DNA of 64,000 nucleotides from Daucus carota subsp. sativus. Taxonomy: Eukaryota > Streptophyta > Magnoliopsida > Apiales > Apiaceae. Under the pieces are notes generated by a model, which worked only from the letters and a program-made list of their open reading frames with translations, was not told the origin of the DNA and did not search any database. Shown here piece after piece: positions 25,177 through 38,446 of this stretch. A program made the position numbers and the translations under genes. Position 1 is the first letter of the stretch. The number at the start of each line of letters is the position of its first letter. The DNA is taken from NCBI RefSeq assembly GCF_001625215.2, contig NC_030381.2, positions 2,257,131-2,321,130 of the forward strand. The letters run 5' to 3'.

Positions 25177-26763
25177 TTTTGAGGTTTATCCCTCTGCGTT
25201 AGCGTTATCCCCAATTGCCGAGCCTTTTCTGGGCAACTGTATTTATGAAAATAAATATATTTGAAATCAATTTGTCCATATTTTCTTAGGAAATAAAATA
25301 AATGTGGGTATATTTGGAGGATATTTGAATTTTTTTATTGTATTTTTGGGAATTATTCATATTTGTGTAGAAATTTATCTCGAAAATGATATTAAATTAT
25401 TTAAAATTTATGTATGATTAAATTTTGTTTTAATAATTTACATTGGTATCATTAATTTTGTTAAGAAAAATTGGTTCAAAATTTCAGATTTTATGAAAAA
25501 AATTGGTTTTAGTTATTTAAAGGCATTAAACAATTAACAAATCATGTTTACAAATATATTTTATACATCAGATTTTCACCATAATTTTTTGTGATAAAAA
25601 AATAACAATCTCTTCGTAAGAATTATTAATATTATAATTTTATATTTCTTTTATATTTGATACGCTTCGGATGTTCTTCCTTGTTTCATCGATTTTCTAA
25701 ATAAAACTCTCTCTTCGGGCAAAGTCATCTAAGATCTATATTATCGAAAATTTCGATTTTCGTTCTTATTTGTTTCCAAAGGATTTTTTGGTTTTGTGAG
25801 GATCGGTTATATCCTAATTTAGGTTCGTGGTGCATATCTAATCATTTTAGTTTGTAGTTGGACTTTCTCTCTTGTGCACAATTATAGTTTGATAATTTGA
25901 TTTCTCTTTTCTCACTTTCTTTTGTGAGAGTTGGTTTGAATTTATTGATAAAAGCTTCTCGGGGATTACATTTGTGGTTGATAGCTCAAACGAATTTTTT
26001 GGAAAAAATGGTGATCACAGAGCAATGATCTATAAATATATTATCGTCAATTTCAACATCGCTTATTTGTCTCATCGTGGGTATGAAGACGGGCGTGTTA
26101 ATCTATGTATATTCGACTCAATCATTCTTGTAGTGCCGCTCCTTCTATTGAAAAAAAACCTACTATAAATTTATCTTTTTATGACTATTGGGCTCCCTGG
26201 CTAAGGCAAGAGTCAAGATTTCACAATACATGCAAAATTCAAAGTATGCAATACATAATATTGTCGAAATTGTTGTGTAATTTCAAAATTCTCATTGACA
26301 TTTTATCGAACACCTGTTTTGCATTCGAAATTATATATTTTAATTCTGTATTTAATTTACTGTTTAGTTAATTTAATTTTTATTCGAAATAAATTGATAA
26401 TGGAAGAAGGCGGAGGAATAATCGACCCAACAAGTACGTGCTACCCTAGGAATCTTCGAAGAAGGTATTTTTTTCAACACAATTATAATTTTATTATTTA
26501 AGTAATTAATTTTTCATGTATATTATTTATTTTTAATTTATTTATTTTCATGTAGGTAGTGGTAGCGCAAGTTCAGACCATCCTAGCATGTTTGGAATTA
26601 TCATCGGAGCCTTTTCGGGTCATTCACGTTGATCGGGTTACTGTAATGATACGCATTCACAACAATGCAGGTTCATTTTAGACGGTGGCATTTTTGTAAA
26701 TTAATGATACCTAAAGGGTAAACAATAATTCCTAAAATTTTCATCTTATCAGGTAGGAAATGG
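25177..26763. other. Divergent intergenic region, CysRS and second zinc-finger gene
   Basis: It separates two genes transcribed away from each other, so it should hold both promoters. Strongly AT-rich. No clear TATA box or motif can be assigned. Small frames at 25974-26168, 26105-26371 and 26295-26501 have no recognisable content. A possible splice acceptor, TTATCAG, at about 26746-26752 may mark a 5' UTR exon of the downstream gene. Confidence 0.45.
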
Positions 26764-28644
26764 ATGTGTGAAGGAAGCTGTTGTGTTGAAATGGACATGT
26801 CACTGAGCTACTGCTGCTTTGCTGCAACTAATGAGCTGCTGATCAATCCGAAACTCGCGTTGTTGCGGTCATCGACAGTGTCGTTGTCAGCTAGGATTAT
26901 CCGGAAGCCTCTGCGGTGCATGCCTCTCGAAGAACAGGTATATGTTCTAGTCATCTTAAACTGCATTTGCACTTTGAGTCTGTATGATTATTTCACAATG
27001 TTGGTACATGGCTATATTTTTAATAATCTTGCATATTCGTTTAGCGGTTAATTTTACGATACAGACCACGTTAAGTTATGAATTGTGCAAATTATAGTAT
27101 TACATTAAAATATTGGAAGTACTAGATAAGGTGTATGATTGGAAGTTATAATTGATGATAAAGCATGATAGTTTTTTTATTCAATTGAGTGAGCCGATAT
27201 ACATTGCAGGTTTGAAGGCTTCGTTAATTTAGATTGTGGTTATAATTGTTAGTGTGACGATGAAACTGAATATCAAGTTCCTTTATGTGTTGTGGTATAT
27301 TAGTATATGGTATTAATAATGTATTATAAAATTGTGAAGCCGATTTGAAGGGAAATTGGTTGTTGTCTAGTGTAGTATCTATGAAATATGGAATTCATCT
27401 GTCAGCGTAAGATGATAGAAAAAATTAGGGGAAAAACAGAAAAAGGTCATATACTCCTAGTAGAGATTCACGAAGAGAAAGTGCAATCCCTCTTTCAGAT
27501 TAACTCAACAAGAAGTGATCTTGTGATGCAGAGATGGCGATTAGTCGACTATGTTATCACAGTTTTCCATATTATATATGATGGATAAATCCACACATTT
27601 ACGGAATGGTAATATAGAGTTCTTATTAGGAATGTCTTTTTGAGAAACATTTTAGTTCTTTCTTGTGCTCAATAGTGGCTTCATAATTAGCAGGGCCGTA
27701 AGTCAAAATTTGCATTCCAAAAAATAAAATAAAAATCATAATGTTTTAATTAAAGTCTTGCTTGTGCATTTGTCGCCATTTGCAGAACTTCAGAACTTAG
27801 CTCTTCATTCTAATTCGATCATATGTTTTTTATTCAAAAGGTTGATGGGGGAATTCTGTGTGAACCTTGTAAAGGAAGAGGCTGGCTGCTTTGTGATTTT
27901 TGTAAAGGGCAGAAGACAAACGTGAAAGCTGAAAACAAAAAGATTTACCGACGTTGTCCATCTTGCAGAGCTGTAATTTTTTCCTTTATACTTGTTTTTT
28001 TTTTTTTTTTTTCCATTCTAAGCTCTGCACCTCAGTTTTTATGTTTTGTTCTTTTTGTTGTTTATTCGTTTAATACCAAGATGAACCTGTTCAAATATCA
28101 AAATGAAAAACTTTTCCAATTAGTCTTTGTGTACGAATGTCGTATTCATTGGCAACCATCACAGTCCCATCAACTCATGCACATAAGACCTAGGGATACC
28201 GAACAATCCATATGCAGGATTTGACTGTGATCTATCATCTAGTATATGGAGTGAATATAAAATAAGTTAGCCTTCTCTCTATATACGGTCATTGAGTTTC
28301 ATGTCGGAATACATGCTTGTTTGATCCAAGTAGAACGAACCATGTTGCTATCTATAAATTTGTCAAAGTTTCTCATGGACTGAATACTGGACTAATGACC
28401 ATTCAGAGAAAAACTGTCTTATAACTTAAAAAGATGAAAAGAGCAAAAATAATTACTAAATATTTCATGTGAGTAGATAAATTACTTAAGTTGCTGTAGC
28501 TTCTTGTGTATACTGGTGCATATCAAGTAATCTGACTATATAAAGTTGCAGGTGGGATACATGTTGTGCTCCAAGTGCAAAGTATTTAAGTGTGTTACAT
28601 TCCCAAATTACACTGATGGAGAAGACCTAACATATGGATCCTAG
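26764..28644 (+). CDS. DnaJ cysteine-rich zinc-finger protein, second gene
   Basis: Three exons, 26764-26937, 27841-27972 and 28552-28644, all phase 0, give 132 aa. The N-terminal 57 residues are basic and Ser-rich and may target an organelle. The body has four CxxC pairs at residues 65/68, 76/79, 97/100 and 108/111 (CEPCKGRG, CDFCKG, CPSC, CSKC), a DnaJ-type zinc-finger fold without a J domain. It is clearly a different subfamily from the gene at 752: the spacing and tail (KCVTFPNYTDG) differ. A second in-frame Met at 26797 (MSLSYCC) could be the real start. A four-codon frame starting at 26760 overlaps the chosen start. No precise function can be assigned. Confidence 0.82.
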
Positions 28645-31600
28645 AGTTGAATCGAGAGATATCAGTCAAGACTGTTAACCATGATTCATCTAGCTGATGA
28701 GGGTTCTGTTTATTCTGGTTGTTTCGAGTGCCTTCATCCAGGTCTCTCTCTCTGTACTCCTTTGATGAGATAAGCGATAACTGATGCATGAATCACTTTT
28801 GAGTTACAACCCATTGTATATCTTTAACTACTATAATAATCCAAATAATGATGAAATTCCATTTTATTTAGGAGAGGACGAAATTTTCAATGCAATTCAA
28901 TTCTTTTGTGCGGGGAGGGTGATTTAACCGTTAACACCCCCACCCCACCCCCCACGGCCCACCCCCCACACCCCCCTCCAAACACACACGGGAAGAGAGT
29001 AGAAACTGCTGGGACAAGGCCCTGATGATCATCCTTTATTATTATATACTCATATCTATCTGTAACAATGATTGTCATTTGATTATATAGAAATCCTAAC
29101 CTTAATGAGTATACCCTTTAAAAAAGAGAAACCTCCAAACAAACATGTACTTCCTTGAGATATTCTACTGGCAACCTATAATAATCGATGATGAAAAATC
29201 ATCCACTGAACTAATAGATTAAGTAAAGTCATTCTTATTCCTATATCTATTTCAAAATACATTTATTTAGCAATTTTTTAATTTGGAAACATATAGCCCA
29301 ATTATGAGCCAGTAGGCTGGCAAAATCACAATGAGGTCCAGCATATGAGTTGACAAATTTTAATTATCCTAATTCTGTAAGATACATTATTTATCTTCTT
29401 ACTTGCCCTCAAAACCTACTAATCTTCTTCTTAACTTGTCATACTATATCCTGCATAATTTTACCAGTCAGGAGTAGAAGAGCAAGTCTCTGTGGCTCTT
29501 AAACTTAAATGTCCTCATCCCATTAAATTATACAAAGAAGGCTGATTCCGCTGTTTCAAGTGATCTTAAGGAGTAGCCCTTCGCCATTTTGCCCAACCCT
29601 TAGGACTTAGAGTCATCCTGCTCGTTTCAAACTTCACTGCTGTACATTTAAGCTGGAGGAACATTTACTGCTGGTATATATGATATATCTCCGTCCAACT
29701 GAAAAATTAACAGATAAATTCTTGTCTAACAAATAACAAAGAGGTTGTTTTATCAGCAAAGCACTGCTACCTGACTAGAAATTTTAAATTGTTTGGCACA
29801 TTTCAGTATAACTTACTTTGATCGTTATAATAACTGGCTTGAGAAAATTTGTTTAATATTATTATATCCACGGATTTTCAAGAAATGCTCAGTTAAGACA
29901 GAAATACTTGCACACCGATGTCTTTGCTTAATTTTGCACACTTAATCTCCTCTTACTAAGATATAGGGGGTATCCAATAGGCTACATTACCAGGGGTAAA
30001 ATTATATTGTTGACAGTTACTCACTGGATTTTTATCCTTCATAGAGGGATTGACATTTTTAGTATTTAGCTCTAATCTACCCTTATCACTCCAAATTAAC
30101 ATAATAGCAAAAACAATATATTGATTTAGATATCAAATTATATCAGTTTAATAGTAATATTCTGCATTACTGTCGGTCAGATTTGTGACTGAATTAGGAT
30201 CCCTTGACCTTGAGCATTTGAAACAGTTGAATCCAAAAAATTTCGTATTCAGAACAAGAACCAGGTTCCCTGTACATAATTTGATTAGATGGTGGCATTA
30301 ATTGAATAAAACAAAATTTTATGCCTAATACTCTTAGGACTTAAAATATGATGAATCAGTGCTCTATGAATTTTTCATAAATTTTATAAGATAATTCTTA
30401 TATAATATAGGCAGCACATAGTTTTACCATTTAAAAGAAATTATAGTAAATTGAATTTTATCTTAAGAACCCTGTGTAAGGACCTGCCAAGGCATTAACT
30501 GAGGAATCTCTAGGTTTCAGCATGAGTTGTTTAAGATTAGATTCATCACTTTATCATAGATTGCGCTTTTCTGTGTTTAAAATATCATATGCATTTACGA
30601 AAAGTTCCAAATTCCAAAACCTCATTATTCTCAATCAATATATGCTGCTTGTGTTAGTTTTTGATTCTTTTTGGTTCCAGGGTATCCACCTGGAGTAAAC
30701 TATAGTAAGTTTATGTCAACGTATAAACAATCGTGTACATTCACATTCACAAAATACGTAAACAAATGTCTGTACTATGAAAACACATGGTATCAGTACA
30801 AGTTCCAGGAGAGATCTTACTCAAATTTAATCTTATATGGTACGGTGTTATCTGACCTTGACTCTCTAATTTCCTCGCAAATTATAGGTAATTATGTATA
30901 AGCATGCAATTATTATCCCCTGTTAATTTAAAATGCCAGATGTCAGTAGTTGCATGTGAACTGAGAAATTAGCAGATGCTTTATCTTGTTAGAAGCGCAA
31001 ATTTGTTTATAATTGTAAGCACACATGCATCTGTTATATTCATTGTATGCAGGGCAACACTTACGGATCGTACATTTACGTGCCTCGCTCATTTTTCTTG
31101 ATTGGCTAAACAACCATGTAGCTATCACGTCTGTTTTAAGCATTAGTTTAAAGGCAATTGATAGGGGAACTCTTTGGTGAGTGTTTATTTATATTGCTAG
31201 TATCCAAACTTCTATGATACCAGCTATAGTGCTATACCTTCCCTTCAGTAGTTGCTAACCTGCGAATCTCGTATCAGTTGTCATTTTTATTCAATGTAAG
31301 ACCAGGTCTGCGATGCACACACTTCCGCGTAACACTTTTTAAAGCTAAAACTTATTCTGGAGTATATTTGTGAAAGCTGTGTCAAGTTTTTTATGATATC
31401 TATATTAATCTGATGGATTATAATATTCTAATAGAAAAATCTGATAAAGTAATGAAATAAAAGATCAATTTGTCATTGCAATTTTGTCTAGCCATGTTAA
31501 AATCCCTTACATTGTACATGTAGTAATTTGTGGTCTGAAGTTTCAGATAACATCTGAAACTTAGCGTTTCTTCGACTCAAGATGATCCTGTAATAACCTT

Positions 31601-32466
31601 AGATTTGATATTGATGTGTATTTCAGACCCTACTTCCGAATGTGATACAGTTTAGTTTGTTTCTTGAATAAGGTAGACCCAAAGTATATCATTAATCAAA
31701 TTGAGAATATGACATACTTTGGTTTTACCTTAGGTTTAAAAAAATATATGATGAAGCACATCATACGCGACTTAGAACTCTTTAAACTGCAGCACAAAAG
31801 ATAAACGAAACTATTATTTATATGTTACTTGATTAAAAAGAATCAACCTTTTGCTCTTGTAAGCATTTGTTTGTGGTTTCCTTAAAGTTAAGAACACAGA
31901 CAGATGGAAGATTTTAATATGCTAGCTATTCTGTCGTAGATCATTCTGCTTGAAGCTTTGTATTAGTACATACATTTACCTGATTTTCTCTGAATCTTTT
32001 CGCTCTTCAGATGAAATAACCTAGATGTTTTCTGTGAAAGGAGGGTAATTTTTTCATGCTTGACTGCAAAAATTATGAGTTCATATCACGGGTGCCCATT
32101 CTATAGGGCAATTAATGTCTTCGTGTCCATATTATATTGTGAGAATATTGGGGGTGACAGAGAGTCAAACTTATGACTTCACCATACCATGTTGAGAACC
32201 ATCTCATCTAAAACTTTAAGGTATTAGAGGAAGACCCCAAATGGATCTTATGTTATATTTCAACTGATCAATGAACTCGAGATGATTTATCTGAAACTTT
32301 AAAACAAGATTACCAGTAGATTGAACACTAATGCTATTTCATTATTTGTATAAAATACATGTATAGGTGATCACTCAAAAAAAAAAAGTAGTAATAGCGA
32401 ACATGATTCTCCCTCTCTAATGGTTCCAGCATAAAAAACGCAGGCTGAGAAGCCGAAACCATAACA
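28645..32466. other. Long gene-poor spacer
   Basis: About 3.8 kb lies between two convergent genes, AT-rich and without a supported gene. It holds a C-rich, G-quadruplex-prone patch (28936-28979). Frames at 30671-30901 and 30943-31143 show no domain or splice context. Both flanking 3' UTRs must end here. Confidence 0.5.
28936..28979. repeat. C-rich low-complexity patch
   Basis: Repeated CCCCCACCCC and CCCCCCA blocks. The minus strand has at least six runs of three or more G within 45 bases, a G-quadruplex candidate located about 300 bp past the stop of the zinc-finger gene. Confidence 0.85.
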
Positions 32467-32973
32467 CTATCTGCAAATTGGACTCTGTGGATGGTGAGAA
32501 TTAGTTATAGGACTTTCTGATAAGCTGCATGCCATTGTGTTATTGCCTGCAGTAAACACATAATCATGAATAATCTTCGCGTCCTTATTGTCCTCCAACA
32601 GCCTGATAATTTCCTCGAACAAAGAAACCTGGCAAGGAATCCTCAGGATACCTTCCTGCTGGAACCCAAATTCTTCTTCTGCTTCTTTCAGTAGAATGTC
32701 AAATGCTTCACACCGCAAATAGGCCATTGGGATGACAAATCTCTTCATTTCTTCTCCGACACATACAGCCAGGGATCCTCTCGGGACAACACTGTCCCGA
32801 GAGATCCCTTGATTGCGGTCAGAGAAGGAAAGAGTTTTCTTGAGAAACTTGATGCTCTTTACTCCTCCAGTGCCTGCATTGGCTTGCATGCTGGTTTTCT
32901 TTAAGCTTGCAGCCTTTCTCCATTTCTTCATGATCTGCTGGAGCTTAACAATTTCAATGATCTTGTTTGACAT
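32467..32973 (-). CDS. SAUR-family auxin-response protein
   Basis: Single exon, 168 aa. The N-terminal MSNKIIEIVKLQQIMKKWRK is the basic helical start seen in many longer SAURs. The SAUR domain spans about residues 62-130: VPRGSLAVCVGEEMKRFVIP, then EAFDILLKEAEEEFGFQQEG and LRIPCQVSLFEEII. SAURs are short-lived proteins that promote acid growth by inhibiting PP2C-D phosphatases that act on plasma-membrane H+-ATPases. The C-terminus is longer than in small SAURs and ends HPQSPICR. The frame continues 24 codons upstream but only from a TTG, so the ATG at 32973 is chosen. SAUR genes normally lack introns, as here. Confidence 0.93.
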   Translation of the reverse strand: MSNKIIEIVKLQQIMKKWRKAASLKKTSMQANAGTGGVKSIKFLKKTLSFSDRNQGISRDSVVPRGSLAVCVGEEMKRFVIPMAYLRCEAFDILLKEAEEEFGFQQEGILRIPCQVSLFEEIIRLLEDNKDAKIIHDYVFTAGNNTMACSLSESPITNSHHPQSPICR

Positions 32974-33061
32974 GTTGGAATATTTGAGTTTTGGCTTTTC
33001 TGTGAGTTTGTACTTGGTTTTGGAATGATTAGTGATGTAATCCAATGTGATCTGTCTTCAG

Positions 33062-33068
33062 ATTTATA
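33062..33068 (-). promoter_or_regulatory. TATA box of the SAUR gene
   Basis: On the minus strand the sequence is CTATAAATCTG, about 90 bp upstream of the ATG at 32973. The implied leader is about 60 nt. No AuxRE (TGTCTC) was identified with confidence next to it. Confidence 0.55.
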
Positions 33069-36000
33069 GAAGAAGGTTCATAGGTTTAAGGATTATAATA
33101 AGGCAAGGAAAAGAAGTTGTATTATAATGCATGTCTTGAGTGGTTTCCAGGTATATGATTGGAGGATTATTAGATTTAGCATAAAATACACATTCAACTG
33201 CCCTTACATTATTAGCCAATTAGCTAGGTGGGCTTCTTAATAATTAAGGAATTAGTTACAATCAAATTTTAATATATTAAGAACCTTAGTAGTATTTCTC
33301 TTTTCGAGCAATTCTAGGGACCCTGAAATGGTTCATAAATGTCAGACTACTCCCTCAATTTTGAAATAGTAGGTTGTTTGATCTGGCTAGAATTTCAAAA
33401 TGAATGGTCCATATCTATGTGCATACCGGAGGTCCTCTTGCATAACTTTGTCTTTGTGTCCATAATTCATTAGTACTATATTGGATCGCATGGAGACGGA
33501 GGTCGGAGACGAATCCAAGTCTGACCTCTGATATCATGTAAAATAACCAATTCTTCCAAATTTTCAAAATATTGGAAGGAAGGCTCACTAAGATCATATT
33601 ATATTTTAACGATCAACCAAATTTCTTCAACTAAGCATTTCCGCATTTTCTATTAGCTTGTTTGATTTATACTCCATTGAGTTATAACCATGGCTTGGCA
33701 TTTATAGTATGAATCAAAAGTACTGAGCTACATTTAATTAATCTGGCACCTGTGGCTCAACATTAATGATTCTTCTTCCTCGAAAGCTTAACCTGCTCAT
33801 TGGCACTCCATTTTTGGAGCCTTGAGGTTCGGAAACTGGGTGTATTTCTAGAGAATGCTATCCTGAAAGTACAGTTGTTCACTGTTCTTGGCTTGCTTTT
33901 CTGGTCTAAGTTAAATTCCATGTTACTGTACAGTAGCATTTGTTTATGATGTTGCTCTGGGTTCTGTGGCACATGGGGAGGTCGGTCAAAGAATAGGGAA
34001 GTGAGTAGATTTTCTATGTGGTGTTTATTTAATGATTTCGAAAGTTACAGAACTTGTTGTTTAATGGAGAGATTATAAGTGCTGCTGTTTTCTTTTTATT
34101 TTAATAAGAAGAAGATAGTCCGAAAGTTGCAGAGTCGGTTGTACTCGTTGCACAAGTCTCCCGTGTTAGTTGAGTTCGGAAAAATGGTTTGATATAGGCT
34201 ACACTTGAGTTCAGACTTATGAGATAACATATAGAATCTTAAGTTCAAATTCATGACCTGCATAAGTTTATCAATTTGTTTTCTGGATTTTACTTTGAGG
34301 GTAAGTGATATATTTTTGCAATGCGAAGATGGTCTTATTTTGTTAGACTGCATTTGCTTTCGGTCTATTGTTAGTGTCATTTTCTGTTCTGAAATGTTAG
34401 GAGAGGGGATTAATAAGTTCAACAGAATTGTCCTGTCCGAGCCTTTGTACTATGTTAAGTAATCAATTCTCATGACGAAAAAAGTGCTTATTAGGATCAT
34501 ATATCATTCTAAGAGCAATGTTTTTGTTAAATTGCCCCTGGACACATTAGAAAGACCTTTTTATTTTTAGTGTTCTCCCAGAATAACCTTGATTAAGAAA
34601 AATGCAGCAAATGGATCCAGATTTGCTGTTCCGAATATTGATAACCCGGCTTCAATACTCAAAGGTTTTGGGGCCAAAATTTTCAGACCAAACCCAGGCC
34701 CAACTTTTTGTACTCTTGAGTCTTGATAACAAAATCATCATTCATCAAACAAGTCTCAGCCCAAAACCGAGTCATGATAACTTTTAAACTAAGTAAAGCC
34801 CAAATGTAGTAGAATAATGAAAAACAATTAAAATTGTAACATTTGTTGTCATTAGGATTTGTAACTATTCCTGGCGGGAAAAAAAAGAAAGAAGATTTGT
34901 AACTATTCAAGGTATCATTGCCATCCTCCTCAAAATGTAACTAGAATTTGTTAATCTTTGCTAATATCTCCCCTACAATCCATCAAGTCAGATAGATGCT
35001 CAACGTCCCAATTTAGAATTAGGTTTTCAGCGTTTCTCCGCGTAAACAACGAGAATGATCAGGACCAAGGTATGACAAAATCTTTATCTCAGTGACAGAA
35101 TCATAAATTAAGTAATCAAAAATTATTTATATAATGTTTTTTATTTAATTCACAACTAGTTAATATTTAAAGAAAAAAGTGATCAAGATTTTTTAAAAAA
35201 TTCATCAAATTTTCTAGTCCGGGTCAGATTTCAGTCTAGAATCTAGATTAGTCTTTTTTTCATTCTAGGTATATTTTGATACAAAGGCAGATTTAGGATT
35301 CGAATTTTACAGGGCACCAAGTAAATTTTTGAAAAATTATATTTCTAGATTTTGCATGGTTATTTTTATAATTTTACAAAATTAGAGCAGTGAAAAATTT
35401 TAAAAAAAAAATTAGGAGGACACTTGCCCAAAATTCCAAAAAAAAAAATTAGGAAGACACTTGCCTAAAAATTAGAGTGGTGAGAAAATATAAAAAAAAT
35501 GTAAAATTTGTAATTATATTCGATTAATTTCAATTTCAAGAAAAGACGAATATCACAACACAAATGACTTGAGAATGTCGGAAGATTAATCCAAAACGAG
35601 AGATGGAAAAATCGTCAGCTTCCACACGACCATCACAAAACACAAATGTTATTTGCCGCACTCTGCCTTTACGACTTTGCTGTCCCCAGCTCGTTTCTTG
35701 CAACGTTCTGGGCCAGAATTTTCTCTAGTCACATGTATTTGATGGTTGGTGTTAGTCAGTTTCACCAGACGTGTATAGCACCATATAACACTCACAAACA
35801 TTTCTATATCTATTTTTCGACAAATGCGTGTTCGTATGATGCAGCATGCATGCCAGGAATACGAGGCTCTGCGTAGGAACTCGTGCGATACGCACTATAA
35901 GCAGAATGTAACGGTTACATATGCAGGGGTGATCGCGGTCCGGTTTAGTTCGGATCGGAGGTGGAATCGGAACCAAATCATACATTAGCGGTTTTTTAAA

Positions 36001-38314
36001 ATCTTAAAACCAACCCGTGATCCATAAACCAATTAATCCGGACCAAGCGGTGCGGTTTTTGATGGTTCGGTTAAGCGGATTGATCGGTTTGTGACTATGT
36101 TTTATAATCAGAGATGAGGATTCATGAATAACATTAGAAAATAAAATATTATTTTGTCTCTATTTACACAATTTCACATAGTTAAATTAGAATACAAATT
36201 TTAGTCTAATAAAATGTATAAACTTGAATCGAAGTCGTGGATTACTGAATTGATATGACTAGTAGTTGGTATTGATAATGTAAGTAACTAAACATCAACC
36301 CAGCAAGTATAAACTTAAAAATTAATATATTATATAAAATTAATATTTTGTATATATAAAATATAAAATATTTATATTGTATATATAAATACGCGGTTCG
36401 GTTTTATAACGGGTTGGTTTACTATAAAACCGAAACCAACCCACAAACCACGGTTTTTTAAATTAGTCAAACCGAAACCGTAAACCTCGTTTCGATTTCG
36501 GTTTGGATCAGATTAATATCGGATTGATTTCGATTTAGATCGGATTAATATCAGATTGGTTTATGCGGATTTTGCGGTTTAACCAGAACATGATCCCCTG
36601 GTTACATCAATAAGGTATCCAGAATTGTAGAAGATAAATGAAGGAGGTAACCTAAAATATTTTATTTTTTTGGCCACGAACCTAAATATAATTTTAGTAT
36701 TGATATTCTGATATTATAATTCGATATTCCTGATATTAGATATGCTGGATTTTTGTCAATACTTCAACCGACTGCGATGAACCATGCACTAACTTTAACA
36801 AATTAACTGTCTCGTAATACTGATTTAGTTAATGATATAATCTGTTTTATATTTATGATTCAATTATTTTTCCTAACATATAATTTTGCATAATTAAATT
36901 TATTCCTCCTCCAGGAAACAATTAACTAATTAATCATGTCGGTTCGCTCAAAATGAATAATTTGCGTGCGTTCCAATTGGACACACAGTCACACATCCCT
37001 CTTATCTCATCGTACTTTCACTTCACTAGTACCCAACAGTCCAACGCCTACAAGCTGAAGTTAAAATTATGAAACGGATTTAATGTAATAAATTAGAAAT
37101 TTTTTTTGACAAAGGTAATAAATTAGAAATTTAAAAAGTCTGTTTGATAATTTTACTTATGAGTTATTAAAAATATAATAATAAAAATAAAAATAATTTA
37201 TGAATAAATTATGACTTATGATGACTTTTATCAATTTTTTTAGAAAAATCATTAAGAAAATACCTCAAATCAACTTCTGATTTTAAATAAATTTATGACT
37301 TATTTTCAATTCTAAGCCTACTTATAATTTATTACACAAATGATCATTTTCGAAGATTTGAAGTCCTGTTTTTAGGCTCAGTCAAAGAGCCTCCTGGTCA
37401 GACTTTCACTCGATCTGTTGCTCTCTCTGCATCTGAAAATTCTTGTACCGGATAAACATTAAATCCAGCCGTCCCACCACCTGCTGGGCCACCAAGGTCA
37501 GGAAATAGTATGTGGAAAATATTATGTAAAGGTGAAAACAATGGATAAAGTGGTTGAATCTACAAGTATATACAATGATCTCTCCCTAAAATAATATTAA
37601 TTTTGATTATTTGCACATATTTTGAAGAATAAAAATTTATTTATATTCTTTCCTGAAAAGGAAGATTTATAAGATAATATATAAAAATATTTTTTAGTTC
37701 AAGTTGAGAATTTTTCATGCAAAAGAAAAATTATAACGGATATGATAATCGAGAGATTGACTTGGACCAAGTTTGGTTGAAATAATATTGTATTTATAAC
37801 TAACCACAAGTTTTAAATTTTAAGTACTTCAGTGGAAGTACATAAAACAGGGACATGAAGAGCAACAAACGTTAATTTATTTGCTTGGTTATGCACGTGG
37901 CATGAATCAATCCACGTAGTTAAATTAAATGCGTTTAATCTTTAACAGTGCATGTGTTATGACGTGAGGCTTATAATGTTCATATCCCGTTCATAAATCT
38001 ATATGCCTTTTGACCTAATATTTGTATTAGTGGATAATTAATTAATTAGTTTAATTTATGCATGCTTCTTAATTAAAAAAAAGAGTAAAATAGGAGAAGC
38101 AAAAGGTGCAATCACATTCACCAACCAATACAAACTGTGAGAGGAAAGAACAAGACCCATGCACAAAACTAGCAACATAACGTAGTGAGTGGGAGTTACT
38201 TTTATTTTTTAATTATTATTATTTAAAAATTAGTTTTTTTTTTGTTTTTAAGTGAGGTTAAATGTTGTATTAGGACACGGTCTCTGTCCAAATTCATTCC
38301 CTTGCGGAAGTCTC
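33069..38314. other. Intergenic region with element fragments
   Basis: No gene was found between the divergent SAUR and DUF599 genes. A possible LTR end plus primer-binding-like motif lies on the minus strand near 33530 (TGATATCAGAGG, compare the plant initiator-tRNA site TGGTATCAGAGC). An hAT element is at 35924-36600. Several small frames (33763-33972, 34096-34422, 35646-35876) have no recognisable domains. Confidence 0.45.
35924..36600. mobile_element. hAT-like miniature element
   Basis: 677 bp with ends CAGGGGTGATC at the left and GATCCCCTG at the right. The subterminal regions are rich in inverted copies of CGGTTTGGTT-like and AACCGAAACC-like motifs. The near-flanking repeats GTTACAT (35914-35920 and 36601-36607) resemble a target duplication with a few extra bases on the left. 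CAGGGG ends and motif style fit hAT. No transposase is present. Confidence 0.65.
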
Positions 38315-38322
38315 TATAAATA
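38315..38322 (+). promoter_or_regulatory. TATA box of the DUF599 gene
   Basis: TATAAATA lies 132 bp upstream of the ATG at 38447, implying a leader of about 100 nt. The leader includes a short GA run just before the start (38400-38410). Confidence 0.7.
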
Positions 38323-38446
38323 TGCGTGTTGAACAATACTCAAACAGAAAGTGCTGGCCAGTGCTTAAGTAGTTTTTGGAAACAAGAATTGCTAGCTGTA
38401 GAGAGAGAGATTGAGGGAGTTTTGTGATATTAAGGTGATATATATA

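Noticed and set aside
33415-33600. Minus-strand frame near an LTR-like primer site
   Set aside because: No protein domain is recognisable, and the TGATATCAGAGG match to a primer-binding site is imperfect. Without an LTR pair this is too weak for a separate element call.
35054-35070. Possible first exon (ATGATCAGGACCAAG before a GTATGA)
   Set aside because: It looks like a start codon and donor, but no downstream exon with a sensible protein was found on the plus strand before the next element.
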